Part shown: positions 52,896 through 60,362 of the stretch, one piece after another | Numbering within the stretch: the stretch's first letter is position 1 | Layout of the letters: every line of letters begins with the position of its first letter | Assembly (NCBI GenBank): GCA_965119665.1 | Contig: OZ221974.1 | Span: 1,426,001 to 1,490,000, forward strand | DNA from: Dialister sp900541485 | GTDB taxonomy: Bacteria; Bacillota; Negativicutes; Veillonellales; Dialisteraceae | DNA length: 64,000 nt | Direction: 5' to 3' | Position numbers and translations under genes: made by a program | The notes under the pieces: model-generated | What the model was told of the DNA's origin: nothing | Database searches by the model: none | The model's input: only the letters and a program-made list of their open reading frames with translations

Positions 52896-53651
52896 ATGTT
52901 TGCATTTATAACAGGAGCTACGAGTGGAATCGGACTTGCCGCAGCGAAAGCTTTGGCACAAAAAGGATATGATTTAGCGATAGCGGCAAGAAATGAAAGT
53001 AAATTGGAAGAAGTCAAAACGGAAATAAAAACGGAATATCCCGTAAAGGTGGAAACCTATGTGTTGGATGTCCGCGATGGAGAGGCCGTAAAAAAAGTCA
53101 CAAAACAATGCTTGGAAAATTGGGGCGCTCCCGATATTTTACTGAATGATGCAGGGCTTGCACGGGGGCTGGAACCGTATGGGGAAACTTTGCCGGAGGA
53201 TATCGTCCAAATGATTGATACGAATATTAAGGGCCTGTTTCTCGTTACCCGGGCATTTCTGCCTGAAATGGTCAGTCGGAACAGCGGTCATATCGTAAAT
53301 ATGGGATCCACGGCAGGACTTTACGCCTATGCGGGGGCGGCTGTTTATTGTGCCACAAAAGCGGCGGTTAAAACATTCAGTGACGGCATCCGTATCGATG
53401 TCATTGACAGTGATATCAAAGTAACGACAGTTCAGCCGGGAATTGTAGAAACGCCGTTCAGTGAAGTTCGTTTCAAAGGAGATAAGAAGAGAGCGGCAGC
53501 CGTGTATGAGGGAATAGATGCATTGCAGGCAGAAGATATTGCCGATGTGATTGCCTTTATCATTGACCGGCCGAAACGGGTGCAAATCAGTGATGTGGTT
53601 ATCATGGCTAATCAGCAGGCCACCGGATTTATGGTAAGCAAGAAAAAATAA
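52896..53651 (+). CDS. Short-chain dehydrogenase/reductase (YdfG-like)
   Basis: A 251-residue SDR oxidoreductase. It has TGATSGIG at residues 7-14, NDAG in place of the usual NNAG, and the catalytic YCATK (Tyr and Lys present) with a serine in NMGSTAGLY. It resembles NADP-dependent serine/3-hydroxy acid dehydrogenases; the substrate is not certain. AAGGAGG precedes the ATG. Its last codons (FMVSKKK) lie in a 46-bp sequence that is repeated downstream of the DUF2254 gene. Confidence 0.9.
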   Translation: MFAFITGATSGIGLAAAKALAQKGYDLAIAARNESKLEEVKTEIKTEYPVKVETYVLDVRDGEAVKKVTKQCLENWGAPDILLNDAGLARGLEPYGETLPEDIVQMIDTNIKGLFLVTRAFLPEMVSRNSGHIVNMGSTAGLYAYAGAAVYCATKAAVKTFSDGIRIDVIDSDIKVTTVQPGIVETPFSEVRFKGDKKRAAAVYEGIDALQAEDIADVIAFIIDRPKRVQISDVVIMANQQATGFMVSKKK

Positions 53652-53672
53652 ATATTGATAAAACCGGACAAT
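53627..53672 (+). repeat. 46-bp direct repeat, copy 1 (end of SDR gene)
   Basis: It runs from ATTTATGGTAAGC to CCGGACAAT, matching 55342-55387 with 3 mismatches in 46. It covers the last codons and stop of the SDR gene. It contains TTGATA where copy 2 has TTGACA. Confidence 0.9.
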
Positions 53673-53792
53673 TTTTTATTTTACCTTTATATCACGGTGC
53701 TTTTTGATTGGTTCAATTCATAGTTTAAGATATAAAAATTTCATTATTTTTATATACGCTTTCCCAATATCTCACACATAATTTCGAGGATA

Positions 53793-53826
53793 AAAAAGAC
53801 ATCGCCTTTAGCAGATGTCTTTTTTA
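53793..53826. terminator. Terminator between the SDR and DUF2254 genes
   Basis: AAAAAAGACATC (from 53792) pairs with GATGTCTTTTTT (53814-53825). The symmetric A/T flanks suit both the SDR gene and the convergent DUF2254 gene. Confidence 0.8.
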
Positions 53827-53863
53827 TCACTGAGTCATTTTTAGCTGGAGCCAATCTCATTTA

Positions 53864-55177
53864 TTATTTTAAATCATTCTCTTCTTTAAGACTAATATGT
53901 TCTTCAATATTCTTTTTTATCAATTTGAACTTGCTTAAGTGGACTTCATGACTGAAGTTAGCCGTGAGAAGATCGTAAGAAGAATCAAAATAATTTTTTA
54001 CACTTGCCTTGGCACTCATGCCTGCCATCATGTAAATCATATAAATTCCCTGCAAAATTGCTTTGGTCACCAATGGGTCACCACCTGAGTAGGAGATAAT
54101 CTGGCTGAAAACAAGATATAATTCGTCTTCCACAGAATAACTCTGATAGATTATTTTTGTATCTTTGTCCTCTTTAAGTATAATGAACTGATTAGCGGTG
54201 GATAATAGTTTACCCAATAGAGATGAAATTTTATTTATGCACGTAATGGCGGTATTAGGATCATTGAGTCCCGGACTCAGAGCCATGTTTGCAATCTCTG
54301 TAAGGTTGATAAGCCCACGGTGGTAGTCTTCTTCGCTGTTGTTGAAAATATTGATTACAAGGAGTTGATTTATTTTTCCCCTTAAAACTTCTTTTTGCTC
54401 ATTACTTAGTTTTTTACCGCCAAAAATCTTCAAATCTCCCAGGGATTCATCTTTCGTAGTGTATTCGCCAATTTTTTTTGTAATGGTCAGCTCTGCTTTT
54501 ATGCCATCAAGCTCTTTAAGAATATCATCTGATTTAATTTTGAAAAAATAACCTGTTTTTTCTGCTACAATAGGTATTTTTATTGCTATCTTATCATCTT
54601 TGTAACGCTCAGCCTTTGTTCTAAGCTCAACTTCGTCATTGATAAGTTTTTCGCATTCATTGTATACTTCCTCGATAATGTTTGAGATTTTAATGTTCTC
54701 AAGAACTTGTTTAGAAAAAATGATAAATCCAATCATAGTGATGATCGAGTAAGCAATCCCGAAACTTCCTGCAATTACATTTTGGTCCGAGTTAAGATCC
54801 TGGAGAAGTAGGATGCTGATTACTGAATAAAAAAATCCACTCACAAATATACCGTACAAGCTTAGAACGCCCGTCTTGTCTATAAAACTTTGAAGCATCC
54901 TCGGTGATATACTGCTGCTGTATTTATTCAGTACGGTGACGATAGTAGTAAAACAAAAGATACTTATTGTCAAAAAGACGCCCGATATATTCGAAAGAAA
55001 GTTGACGGACACTTCCACCGATAACAGGAGTTGTTTCGGGATGTAGACTTTCAGAGAGGGATATTGATGATCGAAAACCCATGTAATCAAAAGAAGAGAT
55101 ATCGTCAAAATAATAAATTTCGACATCTTCAAAAGATTTTTTTCGTTAATAAACCATAACTTTATTGCAGATAACAT
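53864..55177 (-). CDS. DUF2254 predicted membrane protein
   Basis: A 437-residue protein with about four membrane segments in the first 170 residues (FIILTISLLLITWVF; LSNISGVFLTISIFCFTTIV; SLYGIFVSGFFYSVISILLL). The cytoplasmic part carries the family block NMALSPGLNDPNTAITCINK. Function is unknown. The gene is much more AT-rich than its neighbours: sampled 60-base lines count 25-32 % GC, against about 50 % in the SDR gene. It is bracketed by 46-bp direct repeats, so it looks like a recent insertion. Confidence 0.88.
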   Translation of the reverse strand: MLSAIKLWFINEKNLLKMSKFIILTISLLLITWVFDHQYPSLKVYIPKQLLLSVEVSVNFLSNISGVFLTISIFCFTTIVTVLNKYSSSISPRMLQSFIDKTGVLSLYGIFVSGFFYSVISILLLQDLNSDQNVIAGSFGIAYSIITMIGFIIFSKQVLENIKISNIIEEVYNECEKLINDEVELRTKAERYKDDKIAIKIPIVAEKTGYFFKIKSDDILKELDGIKAELTITKKIGEYTTKDESLGDLKIFGGKKLSNEQKEVLRGKINQLLVINIFNNSEEDYHRGLINLTEIANMALSPGLNDPNTAITCINKISSLLGKLLSTANQFIILKEDKDTKIIYQSYSVEDELYLVFSQIISYSGGDPLVTKAILQGIYMIYMMAGMSAKASVKNYFDSSYDLLTANFSHEVHLSKFKLIKKNIEEHISLKEENDLK

Positions 55178-55341
55178 TATTTCAGCCTTTCTGTCCGGGA
55201 TAATTTATTATTTTTTAATATTTTATCATGTTCCCTACACTTTTTCATAGCTGATGGCATGGAAAAAATTAAAAGCGACATGGATTATTTTTCAAAGTAA
55301 AAAATTCTCGTAATTATGAAATGTTTCTTATAATATCCCGT

Positions 55342-55387
55342 ATTTATGGTAACCAAGAAAAAATAAATATTGACAAAACCGGGCAAT
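55342..55387 (+). repeat. 46-bp direct repeat, copy 2 (before tRNA-Thr)
   Basis: It runs from ATTTATGGTAACC to CCGGGCAAT. In frame it still reads FMVTKKK and stop, the tail of the SDR protein, though no SDR gene precedes it. It contains the minus-35 box of the tRNA-Thr promoter, so the original chromosome order was SDR gene then tRNA-Thr. Confidence 0.9.
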
Positions 55388-55398
55388 CTAAGTAGAAT
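55370..55398 (+). promoter_or_regulatory. Promoter of tRNA-Thr
   Basis: TTGACA (55370-55375), 17 bp, TAGAAT (55393-55398), 12 bases before the tRNA. The minus-35 lies within direct-repeat copy 2. Confidence 0.8.
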
Positions 55399-55410
55399 AA
55401 ACATGTTGAT

Positions 55411-55486
55411 GCCGATATAGCTCAGCTGGTAGAGCGGCGCATTCGTAATGCGTAGGTCGCAGGTTCAAATCCTGTTGTCGGCTCCA
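55411..55486 (+). tRNA. tRNA-Thr (anticodon CGT)
   Basis: 76 bases with encoded CCA. The acceptor GCCGATA pairs with TGTCGGC. The anticodon arm GCGCA-TTCGTAA-TGCGT gives anticodon CGT, reading ACG. The T-arm GCAGGTTCAAATCCTGT is normal. Confidence 0.95.
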
Positions 55487-55492
55487 GAAATC

Positions 55493-55537
55493 AAAAGCCT
55501 GCAGACTAAATAATCGCTTTGGTCTGCAGGCTTTTTT
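55493..55537 (+). terminator. Terminator of tRNA-Thr
   Basis: AAAAGCCTGCAGAC (55493-55506) pairs with GTCTGCAGGCTTTT (55522-55535), followed by T. Confidence 0.85.
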
Positions 55538-55577
55538 GCTGTGTTTTAAAATAATTTTTTCTTTCTGGCCGAAAAAA

Positions 55578-57032
55578 CTATTGTGACATCCAGAAGGTAT
55601 ATTCATCGTTGATATTAATGCGGGAAATATCTTTCCGGCCGGCCAGTTTCTTTTGGAAATCATCTTCTTTTCGTTTTTCGTCGCTTTTTCGTGTAATTAC
55701 AACTATGTTAGGCATATTCTCGACATCTTCAAGGGCGATAAAAGGCATAACATTTTTCGCATTCCAGCTCAGACTGCCCGGCTTGAGTCTGTCGATGTCT
55801 TTACCGGGGACTGCAGAATAAATCGTTTTTCCACTGTAAAATACAGCAGATGTGCGATAGAAACCTTTGGTACAAATCACCGTGTTTTCCGTGTTCAATT
55901 CACGGAGTGCAATGCCCATTTCCTTGCCGGATTGTTTAAGCATGACAGGAGGTGCTGCAAATAACGAAATGGCAAGGTAAATGACAAAAGCAACGCTGCC
56001 TATTCCTTTAAAAGAAACTTTCTGTTTTTCATAAAGACGGGCGGTCAATATTGAAAGGGAGAATAAAGCAGGAAAAGTATAGGTTGTATATTTTGTTGCG
56101 ACAATTTGGAAAAACAGGAAGATGACAAGTCCGTAAATGATGAGTAATTGATTAAGCGGAGATGCTTTTTTAAAACTCCATTTTTTTCTTTGCCGGAAAC
56201 ATAAAACAGGAAGGACAAAACTCCAGGGGAAAAAACCTGCCAGGTAAATCAGAATATAGAAATACCATCTGTTTTGTGCCGGATATTCGGGAACGGTAGC
56301 ACGGAGAACATTGTGGACGCCGATGAAATTTAAAAGAAAGTCAGAGCCGTGGAGAAAGACCATTGTGCCATACCAAGCTCCTGTGATCAATACAAAAAGC
56401 AGTAGTCCGACAGGTAAATGAACATGAAGGAATTCTTTTATGTCTTTTTTATAGATAAGGAAAATAACAGCAGCTAAGCCGGGGAGGAAAAGGCCGATAG
56501 GACCTTTTGTAAGTGTGGCTAATGCAGCAAATACATAGCAAAGGTAATAATATCTTTTATTTTCCGTGTAACCGAAATAAAAAAAGGCAATAGCTGCACT
56601 CATGAATAAAAACAGCGTTGCATCTGTGATTATAGCCTTGGAAAGGACGAAAAATTCCAAACTTGTACCTAAAATGACAGAGGTAATCCACGCTGTTTTT
56701 TTATTACAAGCTTTTTTTGTGAACCAAAAAATGAAAAGAATGTTTGCCACGCCTAAAAGGGCGGAAGGCAGGCGGGCAGCAAATTCGTTAAAACCAAAAA
56801 TCAAAAATGAAAAAGCAAGTTCCCAATAATAAAAAATCGGCTTATCATACCAGTATTGACCGTATATTTGTGGAGAAATCCAATCTCCGGAAAGCACCAT
56901 TTCTTTAGCAGTCAGTGCATAATTGGACTCCGATGTGTCTGTAATAGCCAGCAGGTTGTTCCCTGCGGTATATAAAAATAATGAAAGAAAAAATAATATT
57001 AAATAAGGATGCTTTTGTATGAATTGATTCAT
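55578..57032 (-). CDS. ArnT/PMT-like GT-C glycosyltransferase (family 39)
   Basis: A 484-residue polytopic inner-membrane protein with about ten hydrophobic segments. It has the early acidic motif DTSESNYALTAKEMV and the loop QYWYDKPIFYYWE, features of lipid-linked sugar transferases such as ArnT. A soluble C-terminal tail follows the last helix. ArnT adds aminoarabinose to lipid A; here the sugar and acceptor are unknown, but an envelope role fits a diderm organism. A structured intergenic element lies 40-155 bases upstream. Confidence 0.85.
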   Translation of the reverse strand: MNQFIQKHPYLILFFLSLFLYTAGNNLLAITDTSESNYALTAKEMVLSGDWISPQIYGQYWYDKPIFYYWELAFSFLIFGFNEFAARLPSALLGVANILFIFWFTKKACNKKTAWITSVILGTSLEFFVLSKAIITDATLFLFMSAAIAFFYFGYTENKRYYYLCYVFAALATLTKGPIGLFLPGLAAVIFLIYKKDIKEFLHVHLPVGLLLFVLITGAWYGTMVFLHGSDFLLNFIGVHNVLRATVPEYPAQNRWYFYILIYLAGFFPWSFVLPVLCFRQRKKWSFKKASPLNQLLIIYGLVIFLFFQIVATKYTTYTFPALFSLSILTARLYEKQKVSFKGIGSVAFVIYLAISLFAAPPVMLKQSGKEMGIALRELNTENTVICTKGFYRTSAVFYSGKTIYSAVPGKDIDRLKPGSLSWNAKNVMPFIALEDVENMPNIVVITRKSDEKRKEDDFQKKLAGRKDISRININDEYTFWMSQ

Positions 57033-57072
57033 TGTTTATACTCATTTCTGGGTAATAAGAAAAATTTCCCGG

Positions 57073-57187
57073 AGATAATGCTTTGCGGTGTAATCGCAGA
57101 AGTCGGGTAAGGGATACATTTTGCTGTATCCCGGGGGTTCCGTCATCTTCTTCTGGGAGAAGACGACATTCTGATTATACAGCATCT
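57073..57187. ncRNA. Candidate structured RNA or riboswitch-like element
   Basis: Three hairpins stand in 115 bases. The first is TTTGCG-GTGTAAT-CGCAGAA (57082-57101, one bulge), and the second GGGATACA-TTTTGC-TGTATCCC (57111-57132, perfect 8 bp). The third is GTCATCTTCT-TCTGGG-AGAAGACGAC (57142-57167, one mismatch). Ends AGA..TGCT and AGCATCT can close the whole. It may be a leader of the minus-strand ArnT-like gene or a free RNA. I could not match it to a known family. Confidence 0.4.
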
Positions 57188-57280
57188 AATCAATACTGAC
57201 CAATTTTTATTCTACCGGGATTTCTTTTCATTGTTTTATATCCTTAGTAAAGGTCTCTTACTTTCTTTGCTGCCGTTGCA

Positions 57281-57309
57281 TTGAAATATAAATATCATAA
57301 AGATATAAT
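57281..57309 (+). promoter_or_regulatory. Promoter of yraN-comM-dprA-topA
   Basis: TTGAAA (57281-57286), 17 bp, TATAAT (57304-57309), with a second TATAAT at 57315-57320. It is 50 bases before the chosen yraN start. Confidence 0.7.
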
Positions 57310-57358
57310 TATTCTATAATATAAAGTAGATTTGGACATAATTTTATGGAGAAATAAG

Positions 57359-57712
57359 ATGATTACCACGGCGCTGGGACGGGATGGAGAAAATTATGCA
57401 CTCGGATATCTTGAAAATAAGGGGATGAAGTGTATAGCCCGCAATTTTCGGTCCGGTCACGGAGAAATCGATCTTATTGTGCAGGACGGCAAAGAGCTGG
57501 TTTTTGTGGAAGTGAAAACCAGAAGAAACAGAAGATACGGAGAACCGGTAGCGGCAGTTACAAAGTATAAACAGGAGCATATACGTTATACGGCCCGTGT
57601 ATTTCTTCTGTCAAGGGGAATTGAGAACAGACGTATCCGTTTTGATGTGGTGGAAGTCATGATGGAAAATGGAAGAGAGAAAAAAATCCGTCATATTAAA
57701 AATGCATTTTAG
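57359..57712 (+). CDS. YraN/UPF0102 endonuclease-fold protein
   Basis: A 117-residue protein with the restriction-endonuclease-like core GHGEIDLIVQDGKELVFVEVKTR; the E, D and ExK residues could bind a metal. It starts at ATG 57359, with GGAG 8 bases upstream; a TTG nine codons earlier lacks a site. Its cellular role is unknown. It is widely found next to comM and dprA, as here, so a link to DNA processing is plausible. Confidence 0.9.
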   Translation: MITTALGRDGENYALGYLENKGMKCIARNFRSGHGEIDLIVQDGKELVFVEVKTRRNRRYGEPVAAVTKYKQEHIRYTARVFLLSRGIENRRIRFDVVEVMMENGREKKIRHIKNAF

Positions 57713-57721
57713 GAGGAGAAA

Positions 57722-59236
57722 ATGTTTGCACAGGTGTATGGGACTTGTACATTCGGTCTGAACGGTCATGTAATTACTGTGGAAGTAGATATCAGTCGCG
57801 CAGTTCCTTCTTTCGATATCGTAGGACTTCCGGCAGTGGCGGTAAAAGAATCCAAAGAACGGGTACAGTCGGCGATACGGAATTCCGGATATGCATTTCC
57901 TGTGGATAAGGTTACCGTTAATTTAGCACCGGCAGACTTGAAAAAAGACGGATCGGGTCTTGATTTGCCTATTGCGGTAGGTCTTTTGGCGGCAAGCGGG
58001 TTGATTTCGCAAGATGTTTTAAACAGGGTGATGTTTATCGGAGAACTTTCTTTAAAAGGAGAGATTCGTTCTGTTCCCGGCGTGCTTTCCATGGTTTTAG
58101 CCGGACAGGAAGCGGGGATAGACACCTTTTTTATGAGTCCTGATGTAGCGGGAGAGGCTCTCTTATGTGAAAATGTGAAAGTGTATGGAGTCAGAAATCT
58201 GGGAGAGCTGGTGGAATATTTATTAGGTCATGAAACACTGGAGCCGGCAAAACGAAAAGAGGATACGAGAAGAAGTATAAGTGATGTAGATTTTGCTGAA
58301 GTACAGGGGCAGATTATGGCGAAGAGAGCGATGGAGATTTCAGCAGCAGGTGCCCATAATGTGCTTATGACAGGCCCGCCCGGATCGGGAAAAACAATGT
58401 TGGCACGGAGAATTACAACAATTTTGCCGCCGATGACAAGAGAAGAGGCTTTGGAAGTAACGAAAATCTATTCTGTGGCAGGTTTGTTTAAGGCAGAAGA
58501 AATTATAAGAGAAAGGCCGTTTCGCAGCCCTCATCATACGATTTCCATGGCAGGCTTAATTGGTGGAGGCTCTGTTCCCAAGCCGGGAGAAGTGACACTG
58601 GCACATAACGGAGTACTTTTTTTAGATGAGTTGCCCGAATTTCCACGGAGTGTACTTGAGGTTTTGCGACAGCCTCTTGAGGACAGAAAAGTGCACATAT
58701 CACGGGTAAATGCATCTTTTGTTTATCCTGCCGATTTTGTACTTATCGCAGCTATGAATCCCTGCCCCTGCGGATATCTGGGAGACCCTGATCATCCCTG
58801 TACCTGCAGTGATGGAGAAATACGAGGCTATAAGCGGAAAATTTCAGGCCCGTTACTCGACAGAATTGATTTGCATGTGGCGGTGATGAGACCTAAGTAT
58901 AGTGAGCTGATGGCGACAATAAAAGGGGAGACATCAGAAACGATAGCCTTGCGTGTATCCGAAGCAAGGAAAATACAATCGGAGCGTTTGAAAAAATGGC
59001 ATATGCAAAATAATGCACAAATGGGGCACCGGCAATTAAAAGAAACTTGTTCATTGAATAAAGAAGGCTCCGAGTTACTCAGGGAAGTTTTTGAAAAGCT
59101 TCATTTATCTGCCCGGAGCTACGACAGGATTATCAAGGTGTCAAGAACCATTGCCGACCTGCAAGGAAGTCAGGCTATACAGCCTGAACATGTAGCTGAA
59201 GCACTGAGCTACAGAGGAAATCTTTCGGGGAGGTAG
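57722..59236 (+). CDS. comM: ComM/YifB AAA+ protein (Mg-chelatase-like)
   Basis: This 504-residue AAA+ helicase-like protein helps branch migration during natural transformation in Gram-negative bacteria. The N-terminal Lon-like domain (LNGHVITVEVDISRAVPSFDIVGLP, read in parts) is followed by Walker A GPPGSGKT and Walker B NGVLFLDELPEF. The zinc-like block NPCPCGYLGDPDHPCTCS and the C-terminal HLSARSYDRI sensor region complete the family pattern. A GGAGGAG site precedes the ATG. dprA starts 2 bases after its stop. Confidence 0.92.
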   Translation: MFAQVYGTCTFGLNGHVITVEVDISRAVPSFDIVGLPAVAVKESKERVQSAIRNSGYAFPVDKVTVNLAPADLKKDGSGLDLPIAVGLLAASGLISQDVLNRVMFIGELSLKGEIRSVPGVLSMVLAGQEAGIDTFFMSPDVAGEALLCENVKVYGVRNLGELVEYLLGHETLEPAKRKEDTRRSISDVDFAEVQGQIMAKRAMEISAAGAHNVLMTGPPGSGKTMLARRITTILPPMTREEALEVTKIYSVAGLFKAEEIIRERPFRSPHHTISMAGLIGGGSVPKPGEVTLAHNGVLFLDELPEFPRSVLEVLRQPLEDRKVHISRVNASFVYPADFVLIAAMNPCPCGYLGDPDHPCTCSDGEIRGYKRKISGPLLDRIDLHVAVMRPKYSELMATIKGETSETIALRVSEARKIQSERLKKWHMQNNAQMGHRQLKETCSLNKEGSELLREVFEKLHLSARSYDRIIKVSRTIADLQGSQAIQPEHVAEALSYRGNLSGR

Positions 59237-59238
59237 AC

Positions 59239-60324
59239 ATGGATATATATGCAGCATCATTACCGGGCTGTCCCGGTTTGGGAGCAAAGTCTATACGGAA
59301 TCTGATATCCGCATTCGGAAGTGCAGAAGATGTTTGGAAAGCATCGGACGAATCGGTAAGGAAAGCACATCTGCTGTCCCCGAAAGCAGAGGATTCTTTC
59401 TTGTCTTACCGGGCGCATACATCTCCGGAAGAAACAGAGGAACTTTTATACAGACTGGAGATCCGCTGCTGTACATGGGAGGATGAAAATTATCCTCCGC
59501 TGCTGGCGGAAACATCAAATCCTCCGGCTGTTTTATTTTATAAGGGACAACCGCCGGTATGGGAGAAGACGATAGCAGTTGTCGGAATGAGAAAAGCAAC
59601 GCCATATGGACTGGAAACGGCGAACCGTATTTCTTCAGATTTGGCAAAGGCCGGTGTAACGATTGTTTCCGGCGGAGCAAGAGGGATTGACAGTGCTTCC
59701 CATAAGGGGGCTCTTGCAGGACAAAATCCTACCGTCGTCGTTCTTGCCTGCGGTCTGGATAAAGTATATCCTCCGGAAAATAAAAATCTGTTTCAAGAGG
59801 TTATTAGTACAGGAGGCACCCTTATATCTGAATATCCTCCCGGTACACCGCCGTTAGGACGGCAATTTCCTGCAAGAAACAGGATTATTGCAGGCATGAG
59901 CCACGGCATTTTGGTCGTAGAAGCGGCAGAACGGAGCGGTGCCCTTATTACGTCCGATTTCGCATTGGAGGAAGGGCGGGATGTATTTTCTGTTCCGGGA
60001 AATATATGGCTTCCTTCAAGTAAAGGGACAAACCGGTTGGTGCGGAACGGTGCGATTTGCTGTACGTCGGCAAAGGATATACTTTCTGAGTATAACTGGT
60101 TTTCCGAAGCGGCGGGAACTGAGAAAGTATCCTATGAGGAGTTGACATTGGAAGAGGAAGTAGTGTATCGTTTTTGCTGTATAGGGGATGAGGTAACGGC
60201 AGAAGAAATTTTGGTACAATCGGGTATGCCGGTCACGAAAATTTCCACACTGCTTCTTCAACTCCAGCTTAAAGGATATATAAAGGAGATTGACCCCGGC
60301 AGGTTCGTTATGACCGGGAAATAA
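59239..60324 (+). CDS. dprA: DNA-processing protein DprA
   Basis: A 361-residue protein that protects incoming single-stranded DNA and loads RecA in transformation. An N-terminal helix-hairpin-helix/SAM-like part (GCPGLGAKSIRNLISAFGS) is followed by the Rossmann core. The core shows VSGGARGIDSASHKGAL, FPARNRIIAGMSHGILVVEA and SGALITSDFALEEGRDVFSVPG (read in parts). A winged-helix C-terminus ends the protein. It sits between comM and topA, the usual Firmicute order. Confidence 0.95.
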   Translation: MDIYAASLPGCPGLGAKSIRNLISAFGSAEDVWKASDESVRKAHLLSPKAEDSFLSYRAHTSPEETEELLYRLEIRCCTWEDENYPPLLAETSNPPAVLFYKGQPPVWEKTIAVVGMRKATPYGLETANRISSDLAKAGVTIVSGGARGIDSASHKGALAGQNPTVVVLACGLDKVYPPENKNLFQEVISTGGTLISEYPPGTPPLGRQFPARNRIIAGMSHGILVVEAAERSGALITSDFALEEGRDVFSVPGNIWLPSSKGTNRLVRNGAICCTSAKDILSEYNWFSEAAGTEKVSYEELTLEEEVVYRFCCIGDEVTAEEILVQSGMPVTKISTLLLQLQLKGYIKEIDPGRFVMTGK

Positions 60325-60362
60325 CAGCCGTCAGGCCTTGATTTAACTATCTGGAGGGAATT

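Larger units (their letters stand above)
57033..57358. other. Intergenic region between the ArnT-like gene and yraN
   Basis: These 326 bases separate two divergent genes and hold no ORF. They contain a cluster of three hairpins (57073-57187, listed separately) and the yraN promoter (57281-57309). The middle is AT-rich without a clear signal. Confidence 0.6.

Noticed and set aside
55342..55486. Classical integration into a tRNA 3' end
   Set aside because: The duplicated 46 bp lie before tRNA-Thr and cover its minus-35 box, not its 3' end; no integrase is present, so the usual tRNA-att model does not fit.
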